A stretch of DNA of 32,352 bases from Lachnoclostridium sp. UBA903. Its GTDB lineage: Bacteria; Bacillota; Clostridia; Lachnospirales; Lachnospiraceae. The stretch covers positions 157,139 to 189,490 of the forward strand of contig DBEP01000008.1 of NCBI GenBank assembly GCA_002294045.1. Reading direction: 5' to 3'. Shown piece after piece: positions 7,261 to 15,222 of this stretch; the stretch's first letter is position 1; each line of letters opens with the position of its first letter. The notes beneath the pieces are model-generated. The model saw nothing but the letters and a program-made list of their open reading frames with translations. It made no database searches and was not told the origin of the DNA. Both the position numbers and the translations under genes were made by a program.

Positions 7261-8568
7261 TTAGAAGATACTTGATAATAATTTACCAATCATTGATATT
7301 ATAGGCGCAATGATAAATTGATCCGTATCACCGGCCCAGGCTGCAGTTGCAGGAATTGTGCCGTCTATAAAGAAGGTAATACATGCCCATTGGCCGATAG
7401 CAACAATAGTACCTATAATAAGTCCGCCCAAAAATGCTCCTTTTATTCCCCCTGTGGAATTGCCGAGAATACCCGCCGTAGCACCGTGGAAGAACAGGAC
7501 TATCATGGATGGGACAAATACATAACCTACTGATACACCCAAAATTGCCATCCAGATAATTGCACCCAGAAAAGCACCAAAGAAACCAATTACAGTTGCA
7601 TTTGGAGCATAAGTAAAAAGAATCGGACAATCAAGGGCAGGTACCGCATTCGGAACGATTTTTGAGGAAATGCCCCGGAATGCAGGGACGATTTCTCCGA
7701 CAAACATCTTGACACCGATAAGTACTACTGCTATACCGGCCACAAATGTTAAGGATTGTACTATACCATAAATCATGAAACTTTGTGTTCCGGATGCCGA
7801 CATAAGTTCCGCACCGGATTCCGTATTCTTTATCATTACGATTGCGGAACCAATAATAAAAAATATAATCATAACCAGTCCGGTAATAACATTATTATCC
7901 CTCAAAAAGGACAATCTTTTAGGAAAGTTTATTGCTTCGGTATCTTTTTTATTTTTAGCAAACAGGTTTCCGCAAAGTCCTGCCAGCCACGCGCCAATAC
8001 CCGCCGTATGTCCCAAAGCTACATCATTGCCTCCCGTAACCCTGCGGACATATTTTTGTGTCAGAGCAGGCTGGAATGTCCAATAAATGCCCATGACAGG
8101 AGAAATGACGCAAATTAAAAGCGTTTTACTTATATCGGGAAATACATTTACAATAACACCGGTAAAGATTAAAGATACCCACCACATCATATGTCCGGTT
8201 AAATAGATGTATTTAAATTTTGTTAACCTTGCCAATAACACATTAATCAAAAACCCAAACAGCATAATTAAAGCTACCGTACTGCCAAAATCTGAAGTAA
8301 AATTCTCTTTATCCACATAGGAAGCGGGCTGCAATCCAAATACTTCCGACCAGACATTGGTAAAGGATGTCAGGCTGCCTGAGATTACACTGGAACCCGC
8401 ATTAATAACCAGAAATCCTACACCTGCCTTAATTGTTCCTGAAATAATTTTGTCTACCGATGATTTTTGTAATAAGTGTCCTACTAAAACGATTAGCATT
8501 AAAAGAAAAGTCGGTACGCCGAAAATGTTGTTTGCCAGCCAGGTTGCCAGGCTTGAAATAATCTCCAT
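7261..8568 (-). CDS. PTS ascorbate-type EIIC permease (UlaA/SgaT family)
   Basis: A 435-residue, strongly hydrophobic protein of the PTS-GAT / L-ascorbate EIIC class with roughly ten or more membrane segments. Typical family stretches are LLMLIVLVGHLLQKSS near 20, the YVRRVTGGNDVALGHTAG loop near 174-190 and PALDCPILFTYAPNA near 305. It would carry sugar inward and phosphorylate it using the separate EIIB. GGAGGG lies before the ATG. The EIIB gene is immediately upstream and an EIIA domain is supplied by the regulator. Family members accept ascorbate and other sugar acids or pentoses, so the substrate stays open. Confidence 0.92.
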   Translation of the reverse strand: MEIISSLATWLANNIFGVPTFLLMLIVLVGHLLQKSSVDKIISGTIKAGVGFLVINAGSSVISGSLTSFTNVWSEVFGLQPASYVDKENFTSDFGSTVALIMLFGFLINVLLARLTKFKYIYLTGHMMWWVSLIFTGVIVNVFPDISKTLLICVISPVMGIYWTFQPALTQKYVRRVTGGNDVALGHTAGIGAWLAGLCGNLFAKNKKDTEAINFPKRLSFLRDNNVITGLVMIIFFIIGSAIVMIKNTESGAELMSASGTQSFMIYGIVQSLTFVAGIAVVLIGVKMFVGEIVPAFRGISSKIVPNAVPALDCPILFTYAPNATVIGFFGAFLGAIIWMAILGVSVGYVFVPSMIVLFFHGATAGILGNSTGGIKGAFLGGLIIGTIVAIGQWACITFFIDGTIPATAAWAGDTDQFIIAPIISMIGKLLSSIF

Positions 8569-8638
8569 AAATTTCCCTCCGTTATCTTATTTGTTAAGGA
8601 TAAGATCTGATTAAACAGGTAAAATAATACTGCACTTT

Positions 8639-8914
8639 TTATAATTCAGCCCCCAATATCTCCCCAATCTCTTTTTCAATAATCGTCTTGTTAAAATAAT
8701 TGCTTACGGTAATAATTTTAGCAGTGGGATTCTTAATATTTTCTGCGATTTCATTAGAAGTAATAATATAATCACATCTTTCGAAAGAAGCGGAAGATGC
8801 ATCCGTATTGTCCACATCCGCAGATATTCCCCTGGACTTTAGTAAATCTTCCACATTCATACGCAAAATTAAGCTGGAACCCTGACCTAAGCCGCATACA
8901 CACAAAATTTTCAT
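8639..8914 (-). CDS. PTS ascorbate/lactose-type EIIB
   Basis: A 91-residue cytoplasmic EIIB. The active-site cysteine lies in the N-terminal P-loop-like motif ILCVCGLGQGSS, and family features such as YIITSNEIAENI follow. A longer reading starts 48 bases upstream, but GGAGG sits 9 bases before the ATG at 8914 and the family begins at this methionine, so the shorter start is chosen. The phosphate runs from EIIA (in the downstream regulator's C-terminus or elsewhere) to this cysteine and then to the sugar in EIIC. It lies 53 bases after the regulator gene and 70 bases before EIIC. Confidence 0.9.
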   Translation of the reverse strand: MKILCVCGLGQGSSLILRMNVEDLLKSRGISADVDNTDASSASFERCDYIITSNEIAENIKNPTAKIITVSNYFNKTIIEKEIGEILGAEL

Positions 8915-8967
8915 AATAACTGAAACCTCCTTTCTCTGTGTTTTTGTAATCCGGTATAACAAACCTG

Positions 8968-11073
8968 CTACCGGATTAATTTATAAAGCTCTTTTACCGT
9001 ATCCGCTTTCATAAATTTGTCAATCGCAGCTTCATCTGCAAAAATTATCGATAATTCCCTCAAAGCATCCAAATGGCTGTTCCCGTCTGCACTTGCCAAT
9101 ACAAAGAATAAATTGGCATACTTTTCTTCCGTAAAATATACTTTATCTTTTACTTTAAGCAAAGCCATGGACATTGTACGCACACCGGATTCCGGTCTGG
9201 CATGGGGAAGGGCAATTCCAGGAGCAAGTACAATATACGGACCCAGAGTTTCTACCGAATGAATCATTGCTTCCGTATAGGCCGGTTCAATGCTTTTATC
9301 TTCTTCCAATGGTCTGGCGGCCAGACGAATTGCTTCCTTCCAATCTTTCACAGAATCCACTATCCGGACTCTGTTTTCTGTTACTAAGTCTCTTAACAAA
9401 GGACGACCTCCTGTACCGTAAATAATTTTAGCTCTGTTAATCTTAAAATATTCCTCCAGCCTATGCCGTAAATGGCTCCTTTCACCGGAAGCTATAAAAT
9501 CTTTTGACATAACAGTGAAATCTTTTAAGAACCTTAATAAGTCCTCATCCTCAGTAATTTTATTTTCTGTTAACTTTCTGATTCTGATTTTGTCATGATC
9601 AGTTAAAAACGTATTAACCACTACAATCGGAATACCGCTTACTTCAATAGGTATTGTGGATACAATCAAATCCATATATTCTACAAATTTGGATAAATCC
9701 TGAAATAAAGAGGCAGTCAGCACCTGTGCTCCCGGAAGAAGCTTTTCGATTTGTCCCTGAAGCAGTACACTGGTCCCCACATTACCGGCACACACAACCA
9801 GAATACGGGGTGTTTGGAAAGTCACTCTCTTACTCCGGTACATCCAGCCTAAAAAATTCGTGCTGAAAAGTATGGCATCTTCGCCAGTAATTAAGTTTTC
9901 AATATAAGGAATTCCTTCTACTGCCTTTTGTGTCAGTTTAATAATATGGCTGTAATGTTTCTTAAGCTCTTTCACTAACGAATTATAAATATAAAAACCA
10001 TATTTTTTCCTCAGCAATATACATTTTAAGCTTAGAGCTACCGCTTTTTTTAATTCTTCCCTATTCTCAAACAGCATTCCTATATAGCTCTCATACTTTT
10101 GAATAATTTCAAAAGCATAATTTCCCAAATCTTCTTCTTTTATATGAATTGCTACTATATCATTACCCGTTTCTACACATGCACATACCAGCATCCGGGA
10201 TAAGCATTCTGCCACCCCGTCCTCATCAGGCATCCCATCTGATTTATCATCCGTACTCTGTATATGTTTTCCCAAAACCTCATCTATAACTCCAATCTGA
10301 GAAAGAATTTTACAAATACGATTATTGTACTGATTCATCTCCTGATAATGAGGTATTCTGTTTATGGAGATTCCATGGCCTGAGCCGATTCTTTTTGAAA
10401 CCAAAGTGCAGGAAGCACTGAATATATAGATAGCTTCCCGGTTAAAAGACAACTCGAACTGTTTTGCGGCCCTACAGAGCCTCTGATAAATGTCCGTAAT
10501 TTTGTCTTTGGGAAAATCAAATAAGGACAATGCCATGTCATAATTATTGGGATAAAGTTCAGATAAAATATCGGATACCACCCAAAGACACAGCCGGTAA
10601 ATGTCATATTCCTGGCCCAGAAGGGTATAACCACGGTTTCCGGATGTAAATTCTGCATGAAAAGGCAGCAACAGCTCATTCACTTTAGCCAAGTCCAGAA
10701 TGCAGGTATTTCTGCTTATATTAAAACGTTCCGTTATTTCACGTGTGCTCACATGCTTTTTACGTATTAACATTAATATAATAAAAATTCTTCTTTCCCT
10801 TGCGGTAAAATCAAAATTATCAAAACTTGCCTCGGAAAGTTTATTTCGCAGATTCTCTCTCGAAACCTGATTCCCGATAAACAGTTCCCTTCGCTGTTGG
10901 GAAGAATTTACCTGAATTTTATTTTCAATAAGCCAAGTTTCACAATTTTGTATTAGAAGATATGCCGCACTTTTAGATATATTTAAGTATTGCATCACCT
11001 CGTGTACACCAATGGGTGTGTCACTATTCATTGAGGCCTCAAGAATAATTCCCATTTGATAATTCAGACGCAT
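8968..11073 (-). CDS. BglG/MtlR-type transcriptional activator with PRD, EIIB and EIIA domains
   Basis: A 701-residue PTS-controlled activator. Order seen: two N-terminal helix-turn-helix regions (about 5-60 and 85-150, with HVSTREITERFNISRNT), two PRD domains (about 190-400), an EIIB-like domain with CAGNVGTSVLLQGQ near 427-440, and a C-terminal fructose/mannitol-type EIIA domain with its active histidine in ALPHARPE near 624. Proteins of this layout are phosphorylated on PRD and EII domains and activate the adjacent PTS operon when substrate is present. It is the first gene of the sugar locus, with AGAGGAAA before the ATG. Whether its EIIA feeds the neighbouring EIIB is plausible, since no separate EIIA gene exists here. 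Confidence 0.9.
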   Translation of the reverse strand: MRLNYQMGIILEASMNSDTPIGVHEVMQYLNISKSAAYLLIQNCETWLIENKIQVNSSQQRRELFIGNQVSRENLRNKLSEASFDNFDFTARERRIFIILMLIRKKHVSTREITERFNISRNTCILDLAKVNELLLPFHAEFTSGNRGYTLLGQEYDIYRLCLWVVSDILSELYPNNYDMALSLFDFPKDKITDIYQRLCRAAKQFELSFNREAIYIFSASCTLVSKRIGSGHGISINRIPHYQEMNQYNNRICKILSQIGVIDEVLGKHIQSTDDKSDGMPDEDGVAECLSRMLVCACVETGNDIVAIHIKEEDLGNYAFEIIQKYESYIGMLFENREELKKAVALSLKCILLRKKYGFYIYNSLVKELKKHYSHIIKLTQKAVEGIPYIENLITGEDAILFSTNFLGWMYRSKRVTFQTPRILVVCAGNVGTSVLLQGQIEKLLPGAQVLTASLFQDLSKFVEYMDLIVSTIPIEVSGIPIVVVNTFLTDHDKIRIRKLTENKITEDEDLLRFLKDFTVMSKDFIASGERSHLRHRLEEYFKINRAKIIYGTGGRPLLRDLVTENRVRIVDSVKDWKEAIRLAARPLEEDKSIEPAYTEAMIHSVETLGPYIVLAPGIALPHARPESGVRTMSMALLKVKDKVYFTEEKYANLFFVLASADGNSHLDALRELSIIFADEAAIDKFMKADTVKELYKLIR

Positions 11074-11314
11074 ATTTTTCCTCTTTCAAATTTGAATATA
11101 GAAAATGTCATGTCAATGTATATATTTTATATATTACATCTATATTAATCTTATATTGCAGAGATATATTCGTCAATATTATTCCATTGATTTGGTCTTC
11201 CGATATTATTTATGTTGTTTTGCATATTTTTTACTGTAAATATTCAAACTTTTTTATTAATGTTTTTTATTGTTCTATTCATTTTTTCTTAAATGGACAT
11301 CAGATGTTCAATTT
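11074..11314. other. AT-rich intergenic region upstream of the PTS regulator
   Basis: About 240 bases, very AT-rich, with no convincing gene. A TTGACA on the minus strand near 11112 has no good -10 box at normal spacing. The promoter of the regulator probably lies here but cannot be placed with confidence. The far end abuts the decayed accessory region. Confidence 0.5.
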
Positions 11315-11617
11315 TTAGGAATCTCCTGGAACCCATCCCAAATGTTTATTACTATCAATAAGACTGAATACCCGTAATTTCTCCGCATTATTTGATACTA
11401 ATTGTAGCATACGCTTTTCAAGCGAAGCTCTTCTATTGAAGCTTTCTATCTCAGAGCTGCCGCAGCACTGGCTGGAAATATAGCCGGAACCTTTTACAAT
11501 ATCCTCATTGCTAAATTCATAGACAGCCCAAGCTTTTCTGGTAATCCTTCCGGTCCGGTAATACTTGCGGGTGTTTTTCTGCACGGCCGTAATAAACGAT
11601 TCACTTACCGGATACAT
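11315..11617 (-). pseudogene. Fragment of a phage structural-type protein fused to unrelated sequence
   Basis: A 100-codon reading starting at MYPVSESF with GAAAGGGGTGG upstream. The longer ORF beginning at 11689 runs through a terminator hairpin and is not used. The first ~60 residues (RKYYRTGRITRKAWAVYEF, then VKGSGYISSQCCGSSEIE) resemble the conserved N-terminus of a Firmicute prophage tail or baseplate-type protein. There the match ends, and the remaining 42 residues (ending HLGWVPGDS) look unrelated, so this is probably a chimera left after deletion. No other phage genes are nearby. The assignment is from memory of the motif only. Confidence 0.45.
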
Positions 11618-11649
11618 GAAACCACCCCTTTCATAAATATTATTCTCAC

Positions 11650-11683
11650 AAAAAAAGCGCTCTGCATACATCATACAAAGCGC
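11650..11683 (-). terminator. Intrinsic terminator after vapC
   Basis: On the minus strand GCGCTTTG pairs with CAGAGCGC (one G-U) around an 11-base loop and is followed by seven T residues. It begins 13 bases after the vapC stop and closes the antitoxin-toxin operon. Confidence 0.85.
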
Positions 11684-11695
11684 CTTCATTCTAAA

Positions 11696-12218
11696 TTAAT
11701 ACAACATCTTATTTAGTTTTTTATCAAAACTTGCTATCTCATCCCCTAATACCCTATGTCTCGCAATCAAAATACAGTCTACAAAATCAAGTGAAGTCTC
11801 TGAAAACAGGGAAAGCGCTTCACAAATGGCTTCTTGATTATCGACACTCACTTCATCCAGAAAGTCAATCAAAGTTTTCCCACTTCATCCCGCTCTATTT
11901 TATATACACCTTTCAGTACATAGACTACTTCTGCAATAATCTCTGGCAAAGTAAAACGTACCAGCTTCTATAATCTGTCTGGCTTCCTCAGACATCTGCG
12001 GATGATCTCCTAGTACAACGTTCTTAAATTAACTGGACCATTATGCTGGTCTAAATCTCCGATAGCACTGGTCCACAAGCCTCGGCGTAGCACCACTACG
12101 CCTGCGTTTGTGAACCAGCACTCTCGAAGATTTATCCTCAGCCTAATGACCAGTTATTTAGAGAACGTTGTACTAGCAGATATCTTAAAATGACATTGGC
12201 ATCAATTAGTTTTCTCAT
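11696..12218 (-). pseudogene. vapC: VapC-like PIN-domain toxin, broken by a MITE and two frameshifts
   Basis: Read on the minus strand, the sequence begins MRKLIDANVILRYLL, the PIN N-terminus with its acidic metal ligand. It is then cut by the palindromic element at 12010-12176 and resumes GDHPQMSEEARQIIEAG. One extra T (TTTTAC, near 11957) shifts the frame, and one missing A (GGGAAAACTTTG, near 11880) restores it. After that the C-terminal half is intact, with IDFLDEVSVDNQEAI and SLDFVDCILIARHR, where D-x-x-D supplies further PIN acidic residues. Stop TAA is at 11696. The intact protein would be about 120 residues, an RNase toxin. Its start overlaps the antitoxin stop by 17 bases. Three lesions make it non-functional as written. 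Confidence 0.85.
12010..12176. mobile_element. MITE-like palindromic element with CTAG target duplication (type 1)
   Basis: A non-coding 159-bp element bounded by TACAACGTTCT and AGAACGTTGTA and flanked on both sides by CTAG. Removing it and one CTAG rejoins the VapC frame as LL-GDHP, which fixes the insertion. The two halves are imperfect inverted repeats over almost their whole length, so a single strand folds into one long hairpin with the tip GGCGTAG-CACCA-CTACGCC at 12084-12102. No ORF is inside, so movement would need a transposase from elsewhere. Confidence 0.85.
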
Positions 12219-12474
12219 GCTTTTCTACCATTGCCCTTCCATATGCACCTTCTTCCTCGGCTATCAAATTTGAATTTGCATATTTAGAAAGACGGCCATA
12301 GGTGTTTTTCCGATTTGCGGTCACGACAAATGGCATACCATTTTCCTGAACGCTTTGCTTTGCAAAAATTCTCACCGCTTCTGCAAAAGAAGTACCCATA
12401 TCCCGGTACAATGCCTCTGCCTGCTCTTTCAGTTCCGCATCCATACGAACCTGTAATGTTGCTTCTTTCGCCAA
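12202..12474 (-). CDS. RelB/DinJ-family antitoxin
   Basis: A 90-residue antitoxin with an N-terminal ribbon-helix-helix region (ATLQVRMDAELKEQAEALYRDMG...) typical of RelB/DinJ, followed by FAEAVRIFAKQSVQENGMPF and a charged C-terminal tail. The start is taken as TTG at 12474 because GGAGG lies 6 bases upstream and homologues begin at AKEATLQ; the longer ATG reading at 12504 runs through that ribosome binding site. A TTGACA box at 12521-12526 may be the -35, but no good -10 follows. Its stop overlaps the start of the PIN toxin gene. The gene looks intact although the toxin is dead. Confidence 0.85.
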   Translation of the reverse strand: MAKEATLQVRMDAELKEQAEALYRDMGTSFAEAVRIFAKQSVQENGMPFVVTANRKNTYGRLSKYANSNLIAEEEGAYGRAMVEKHEKTN

Positions 12475-12676
12475 TAATCGCCTCCTTTTGTAATACAATC
12501 GCACTGCATTTTATTCATTTTGTCAATAGTATGTGCCTTCTACAAATTTTTATTAAAATTCATATAATGCAAAGGACACCTTCCATAAACCTTTAAAAGA
12601 GGTATCATCTCTTCTCTTTTCCTGTCCTCCGCTTCAAGCCCTGAGTACCGGCAACCTCAGATGATAGCCTTAGTTC

Positions 12677-13008
12677 TCAGAACGGGCAAGGGCGCGGCAG
12701 CCTATCTACTGCAAAACTCACAGTTTCAAACTGGTTATTTACTTTGGTGTGTGATGTTAACTCTGTTTGAAAACCATTAAAACCGTGCAGATTAAAGGTC
12801 AGTGCACCTTTAATAAACCACAAGGGCCGCTGGCCGCTTCCCGTATCCAGAATATCGCCTGTGGTCTTTAAGCCTGAGTTATCCAAACTGCCTGTACCCG
12901 ATAAATCTGTAGCGATATTATTCGTGAATGGATTTTTGACCTTGTTCAGATCCATTAAATCAATATCCGCACCGGTTGAAACCGATCTTTAAACTTATTC
13001 TTTACAAT
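12677..13008 (-). pseudogene. Displaced RHS junction, copy C, with an unrecognised tail
   Basis: The span 12811-13008 repeats, at roughly 90% identity by eye, the DNA that encodes the junction of the large RHS protein (16640-16815). Translation gives DLNKVKNPFTNNIATDLSG then SLDNSGLKTTGDILDTGS. A one-base loss near 12990 and a short insertion (GGCCAGC) near 12830 break the frame. After about LLK the match stops, and the reading continues 40-odd residues as unrecognised sequence ending RLPRPCPF. No ribosome binding site or N-terminus is present. It is a remnant of an earlier RHS tip, not a gene. The 91-codon ORF starting at the internal ATG (12955) is only part of it. Confidence 0.8.
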
Positions 13009-13027
13009 AATATACATCTAATATTAC

Positions 13028-13234
13028 TCATATTTTTCCAGCATAGAATAATGTAGCAATAAAATTCCAATTAATAATAGCAGGTATATTTTTACCTGTA
13101 TTTTCATAATACCCTTCCATGTCATCAACCCATGAAGATATACCTTCTAAGTATGATTATATATCTGAGTTTTCCCATTCCTCTGGCCTTTCAATTCTAT
13201 CTTTTTTAAGTTGTTCAATAAAGTCATCTTCCAT
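13028..13234 (-). pseudogene. Immunity-like protein remnant (DUF7660-like) with an internal stop
   Basis: Minus-strand reading from ATG (AGGA 6 bases upstream): MEDDFIEQLKKDRIERPEEW, then ENSDI, a TAA, then SYLEGISSWVDDMEGYYENT and IPAIINWNFIATLFYAGKI before the stop. The PEEWEN, WVDDMEGYY and NW..IA pattern resembles the small DUF7660 family common beside polymorphic toxins (recalled, not searched). A single nonsense codon at D-I-stop-S-Y inactivates it. A 91-codon ORF at 13147-13422 overlaps in another frame and is probably a shadow or remnant of the partner toxin. Confidence 0.6.
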
Positions 13235-13632
13235 ATTTGTCCTGCTATTTCATCTTGAGTTGCCCATTGAAAAAGGAATTCTAATCCTGCCAGTTTAAAA
13301 GATGCTAATCTTCTATGGTATAGTGTCCATAAATAGTCCATTTGTATCTTACCCCGGCAGCCCCATTTTACCATAGAACCAATTTCCTGTAAATTCACAG
13401 CGGACAGCAGTGCCGACCGCATTCTACGGGAAATTCAAAACTTTGTGAAGCCAGAATGTTTCTTACCTCTAAGGTGTTGTAACTGTTTTTGTGCTGTCTA
13501 AGGTGCTGTAATTATCAAGAATTCACGCTACCAAGGTTCTTTGAGAGGTGCTGTTGAACATCTCCTATACTATGTATTGTTTATTTCCGCTACTTTTGAA
13601 ACATTATCTTATCACGACTATTAATTTTCAAG
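13235..13632. other. Decayed RHS-tip region without an intact gene
   Basis: About 400 bases with short open stretches in several frames and no start with a ribosome binding site. One minus-strand stretch reads QKQLQHLRGKKHSGFTKF near 13434-13495, suggesting a lost toxin tail. A 16-base imperfect direct repeat (CTAAGGTG-YTGTAAYT) occurs at 13469 and 13498. Nothing functional is supported. Confidence 0.4.
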
Positions 13633-13679
13633 CAAACAGAGATATTTCACCATTTAAAGTTGTGGAATATCTCTGTTTG
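13633..13679 (-). terminator. Hairpin after immunity gene 3
   Basis: CAAACAGAGATATT.CAC pairs with its complement, giving a stem of about 17 bases with one mismatch and a short loop, 20 bases after the stop at 13700. The T run on the minus strand is poor, so termination may be inefficient. Confidence 0.6.
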
Positions 13680-13699
13680 TACCCTTTGTACTCTGATTT

Positions 13700-14074
13700 T
13701 TAAATATCTATTCTCCCTAAGCTTCTATCCGCTTCAACTTGTAACTGAATGGTTTTTGGTCCCATGTATTTTTGGGCAATTCCCAGGATAACTCTATCGT
13801 TACCCAACACTTCAAGCACAGTAACAGAGAAGGTATTTAACAAATGTTCATCGCCACAATGAGAAACTTCTTCAAAGTAATCAAAGATACGCTTTAATAA
13901 ATCAGTATTTGTTTCTTCGACTAATAATTTAAGCACTTTTGGCATAAAGACATCTTCAATTATAACTGTTTCCAAAATTTCACCATTATCTTCAATGGAC
14001 TTCTTGTAATCATCTTTTGATGAAGGGATGAAATTCAACATAACACCTAAAAATTCTTCTGATTTCTTGTTCAT
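13700..14074 (-). CDS. Probable orphan immunity protein 3 (DUF7674-like)
   Basis: A 124-residue soluble protein with no signal peptide. The start at 14074 has GGAG 9 bases upstream; the longer reading from 14104 has none and runs over the end of the preceding toxin tail. Features: N-terminal EFLGVMLNFIPSSKDDY, helical middle LLKRIFDYFEEVSHCGDEHL, and a C-terminal LEVLGNDRVILGIAQKYMGP then TIQLQVEADRSLGR. This recalls the DUF7674 group found as immunity proteins in RHS and other polymorphic toxin loci (from memory). It follows a decayed RHS toxin tail (14088-14609) by 13 bases, the normal toxin-immunity spacing. The gene is intact though its toxin is not. Confidence 0.65.
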   Translation of the reverse strand: MNKKSEEFLGVMLNFIPSSKDDYKKSIEDNGEILETVIIEDVFMPKVLKLLVEETNTDLLKRIFDYFEEVSHCGDEHLLNTFSVTVLEVLGNDRVILGIAQKYMGPKTIQLQVEADRSLGRIDI

Positions 14075-14087
14075 ACTTACGACTCCT

Positions 14088-14609
14088 TTATTTAAATAAA
14101 TCAATTGCGTTGCTTAAGTCATTTCTTAATACATCAAGGATATCCACAGCGTTGAGCCCCAACTTCCCTGACTTGGCTAAATTGTTCAATTGAGTTAGCC
14201 TTTGTTGTGCTTTTGCTAAATGTGTCGATGAACCCACTAAAAATTCTTGTGTTAGTATACTGGCAGTCCCGCCATCACCAACTTTTGCACCTGGTCTATA
14301 AAGCTATTCCTCTTAAGTCTGAATTCTGTACATTTGATAATAACTTATCTCTTGTGGAACCAGTCAATTCGGGCATTTTATCAAAAAGCCCACTAACTTC
14401 ACTACTACCTACACGTCCGCCCAAACCCTTATTAACTTCGGGTCCTCCCTGCATCCTAAAATCAAATGCATTTGCAGCTCCGGTTCGCTAAGAGTTGCAG
14501 GAATACTGCGTTCTTTTAATAAACCATAAGGGCTGCTTCCCGTATCCAGCATATCGCCAGTGGTCTTTAAGCCTAGGTTATCCAAAGTGTAAATCCGGGA
14601 CGATATTTA
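14088..14609 (-). pseudogene. Displaced RHS tip: junction copy B plus toxin tail 3
   Basis: 14418-14609 copies the RHS junction (LDNLGLKTTGDMLDTGSSPY, then ATLSEPE) but has lost 7 bases at the EPE position. After EVNKGLG the sequence leaves the main RHS gene and encodes a different tail: GRVGSSEVSGLFDKMPELTG, LLSNVQNSDLRGIAL, a 2-base loss, then RPGAKVGDGGTASILTQEF and AKAQQRLTQLNNLAKSGKLG, ending SNAIDLFK at 14088. The Y-R-P-G-A-x-x-G-D-G-G-T-A pattern with a helical KAQ...L tail is one I associate with C-terminal domains of polymorphic toxins, but I cannot name the activity. There is no start codon or N-terminus. It is a silent cassette followed by its immunity gene. Confidence 0.8.
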
Positions 14610-14664
14610 GTGTAGTCTGTAACCCCATAACTAAACTCTTGCTTTGAATTAATATCATATAATT

Positions 14665-15195
14665 TTAAATAACCTGCATTTGTTCCAGATATTTATTACA
14701 AATATTTATCCATTCTATAAATAATTCATTTTCCATTGCCTTAGGTACCAGAATTTTAACACAACTTATAAAATCCTTATATAATTTTATGAATATATTT
14801 CTAACATCATTATAGTGCATTTTAATAATCGGTATTGGTACAGCATTTACATAACTTTTACATTCTATTATAAACATTCCTTCCTTATGGTAAAAATTTA
14901 GCATTCTTTCAATTCCCTGTTCATAAAAATCTATTTGAAAATCAGCTTTGGTTTGTATAGCTGGTAGTATATCTAACATTCTCTCTAGTACACATGGTAA
15001 GTCAGCTTTACAATCAGTTCCCCAATTATCGTCACCAAAACCACTCATGAAAAATTCAACAACACCAGTATCATGTAACATATTGCAAATATCTAATAAA
15101 ATACAGTCATAATCGTATTCATCGTCAAGATCAATTGATTTATTAACTGAAAAAACTGTGTCACTGCTTTTAAATTGCAACAATATATTCAACAT
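14665..15195 (-). CDS. Probable orphan immunity protein 2
   Basis: A 176-residue cytoplasmic protein, start MLNILLQF at 15195 with GGAG 7 bases upstream. A TTG reading 12 bases earlier overlaps that site and is rejected. It is acidic, with DLDDEYDYDCILLDICNML early, MSGFGDDNWGTDC in the middle and a C-terminal helix ending IEWINICNKYLEQMQ. I do not recognise the family. The call rests on position: it starts 28 bases after the stop of a toxin-tail fragment (15223-15375) and sits in a series of toxin-immunity remnants. AT content is high, as for many RHS immunity genes. It appears intact. Confidence 0.55.
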   Translation of the reverse strand: MLNILLQFKSSDTVFSVNKSIDLDDEYDYDCILLDICNMLHDTGVVEFFMSGFGDDNWGTDCKADLPCVLERMLDILPAIQTKADFQIDFYEQGIERMLNFYHKEGMFIIECKSYVNAVPIPIIKMHYNDVRNIFIKLYKDFISCVKILVPKAMENELFIEWINICNKYLEQMQVI

Positions 15196-15222
15196 AAAAT
15201 ACTCCAAAAATATTTTATTAGA

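Noticed and set aside
7318..7630. ORFs on both strands inside the EIIC gene
   Set aside because: Frame shadows of the membrane protein; codon pattern and motifs support only the EIIC frame.
11731..11973. 80-codon plus-strand ORF
   Set aside because: It is antisense to the VapC remnant, whose PIN motifs are clear on the minus strand.
12014..12172. A small RNA or CRISPR-like repeat
   Set aside because: Exact target duplication and terminal inverted repeats mark it as a mobile element; there are no spaced direct repeats.
13147..13422. 91-codon minus-strand ORF as an independent gene
   Set aside because: Another frame (13028-13234) gives an immunity-like protein, and no ribosome binding site precedes the 13422 start. 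It may hold a toxin relic, but this cannot be shown.
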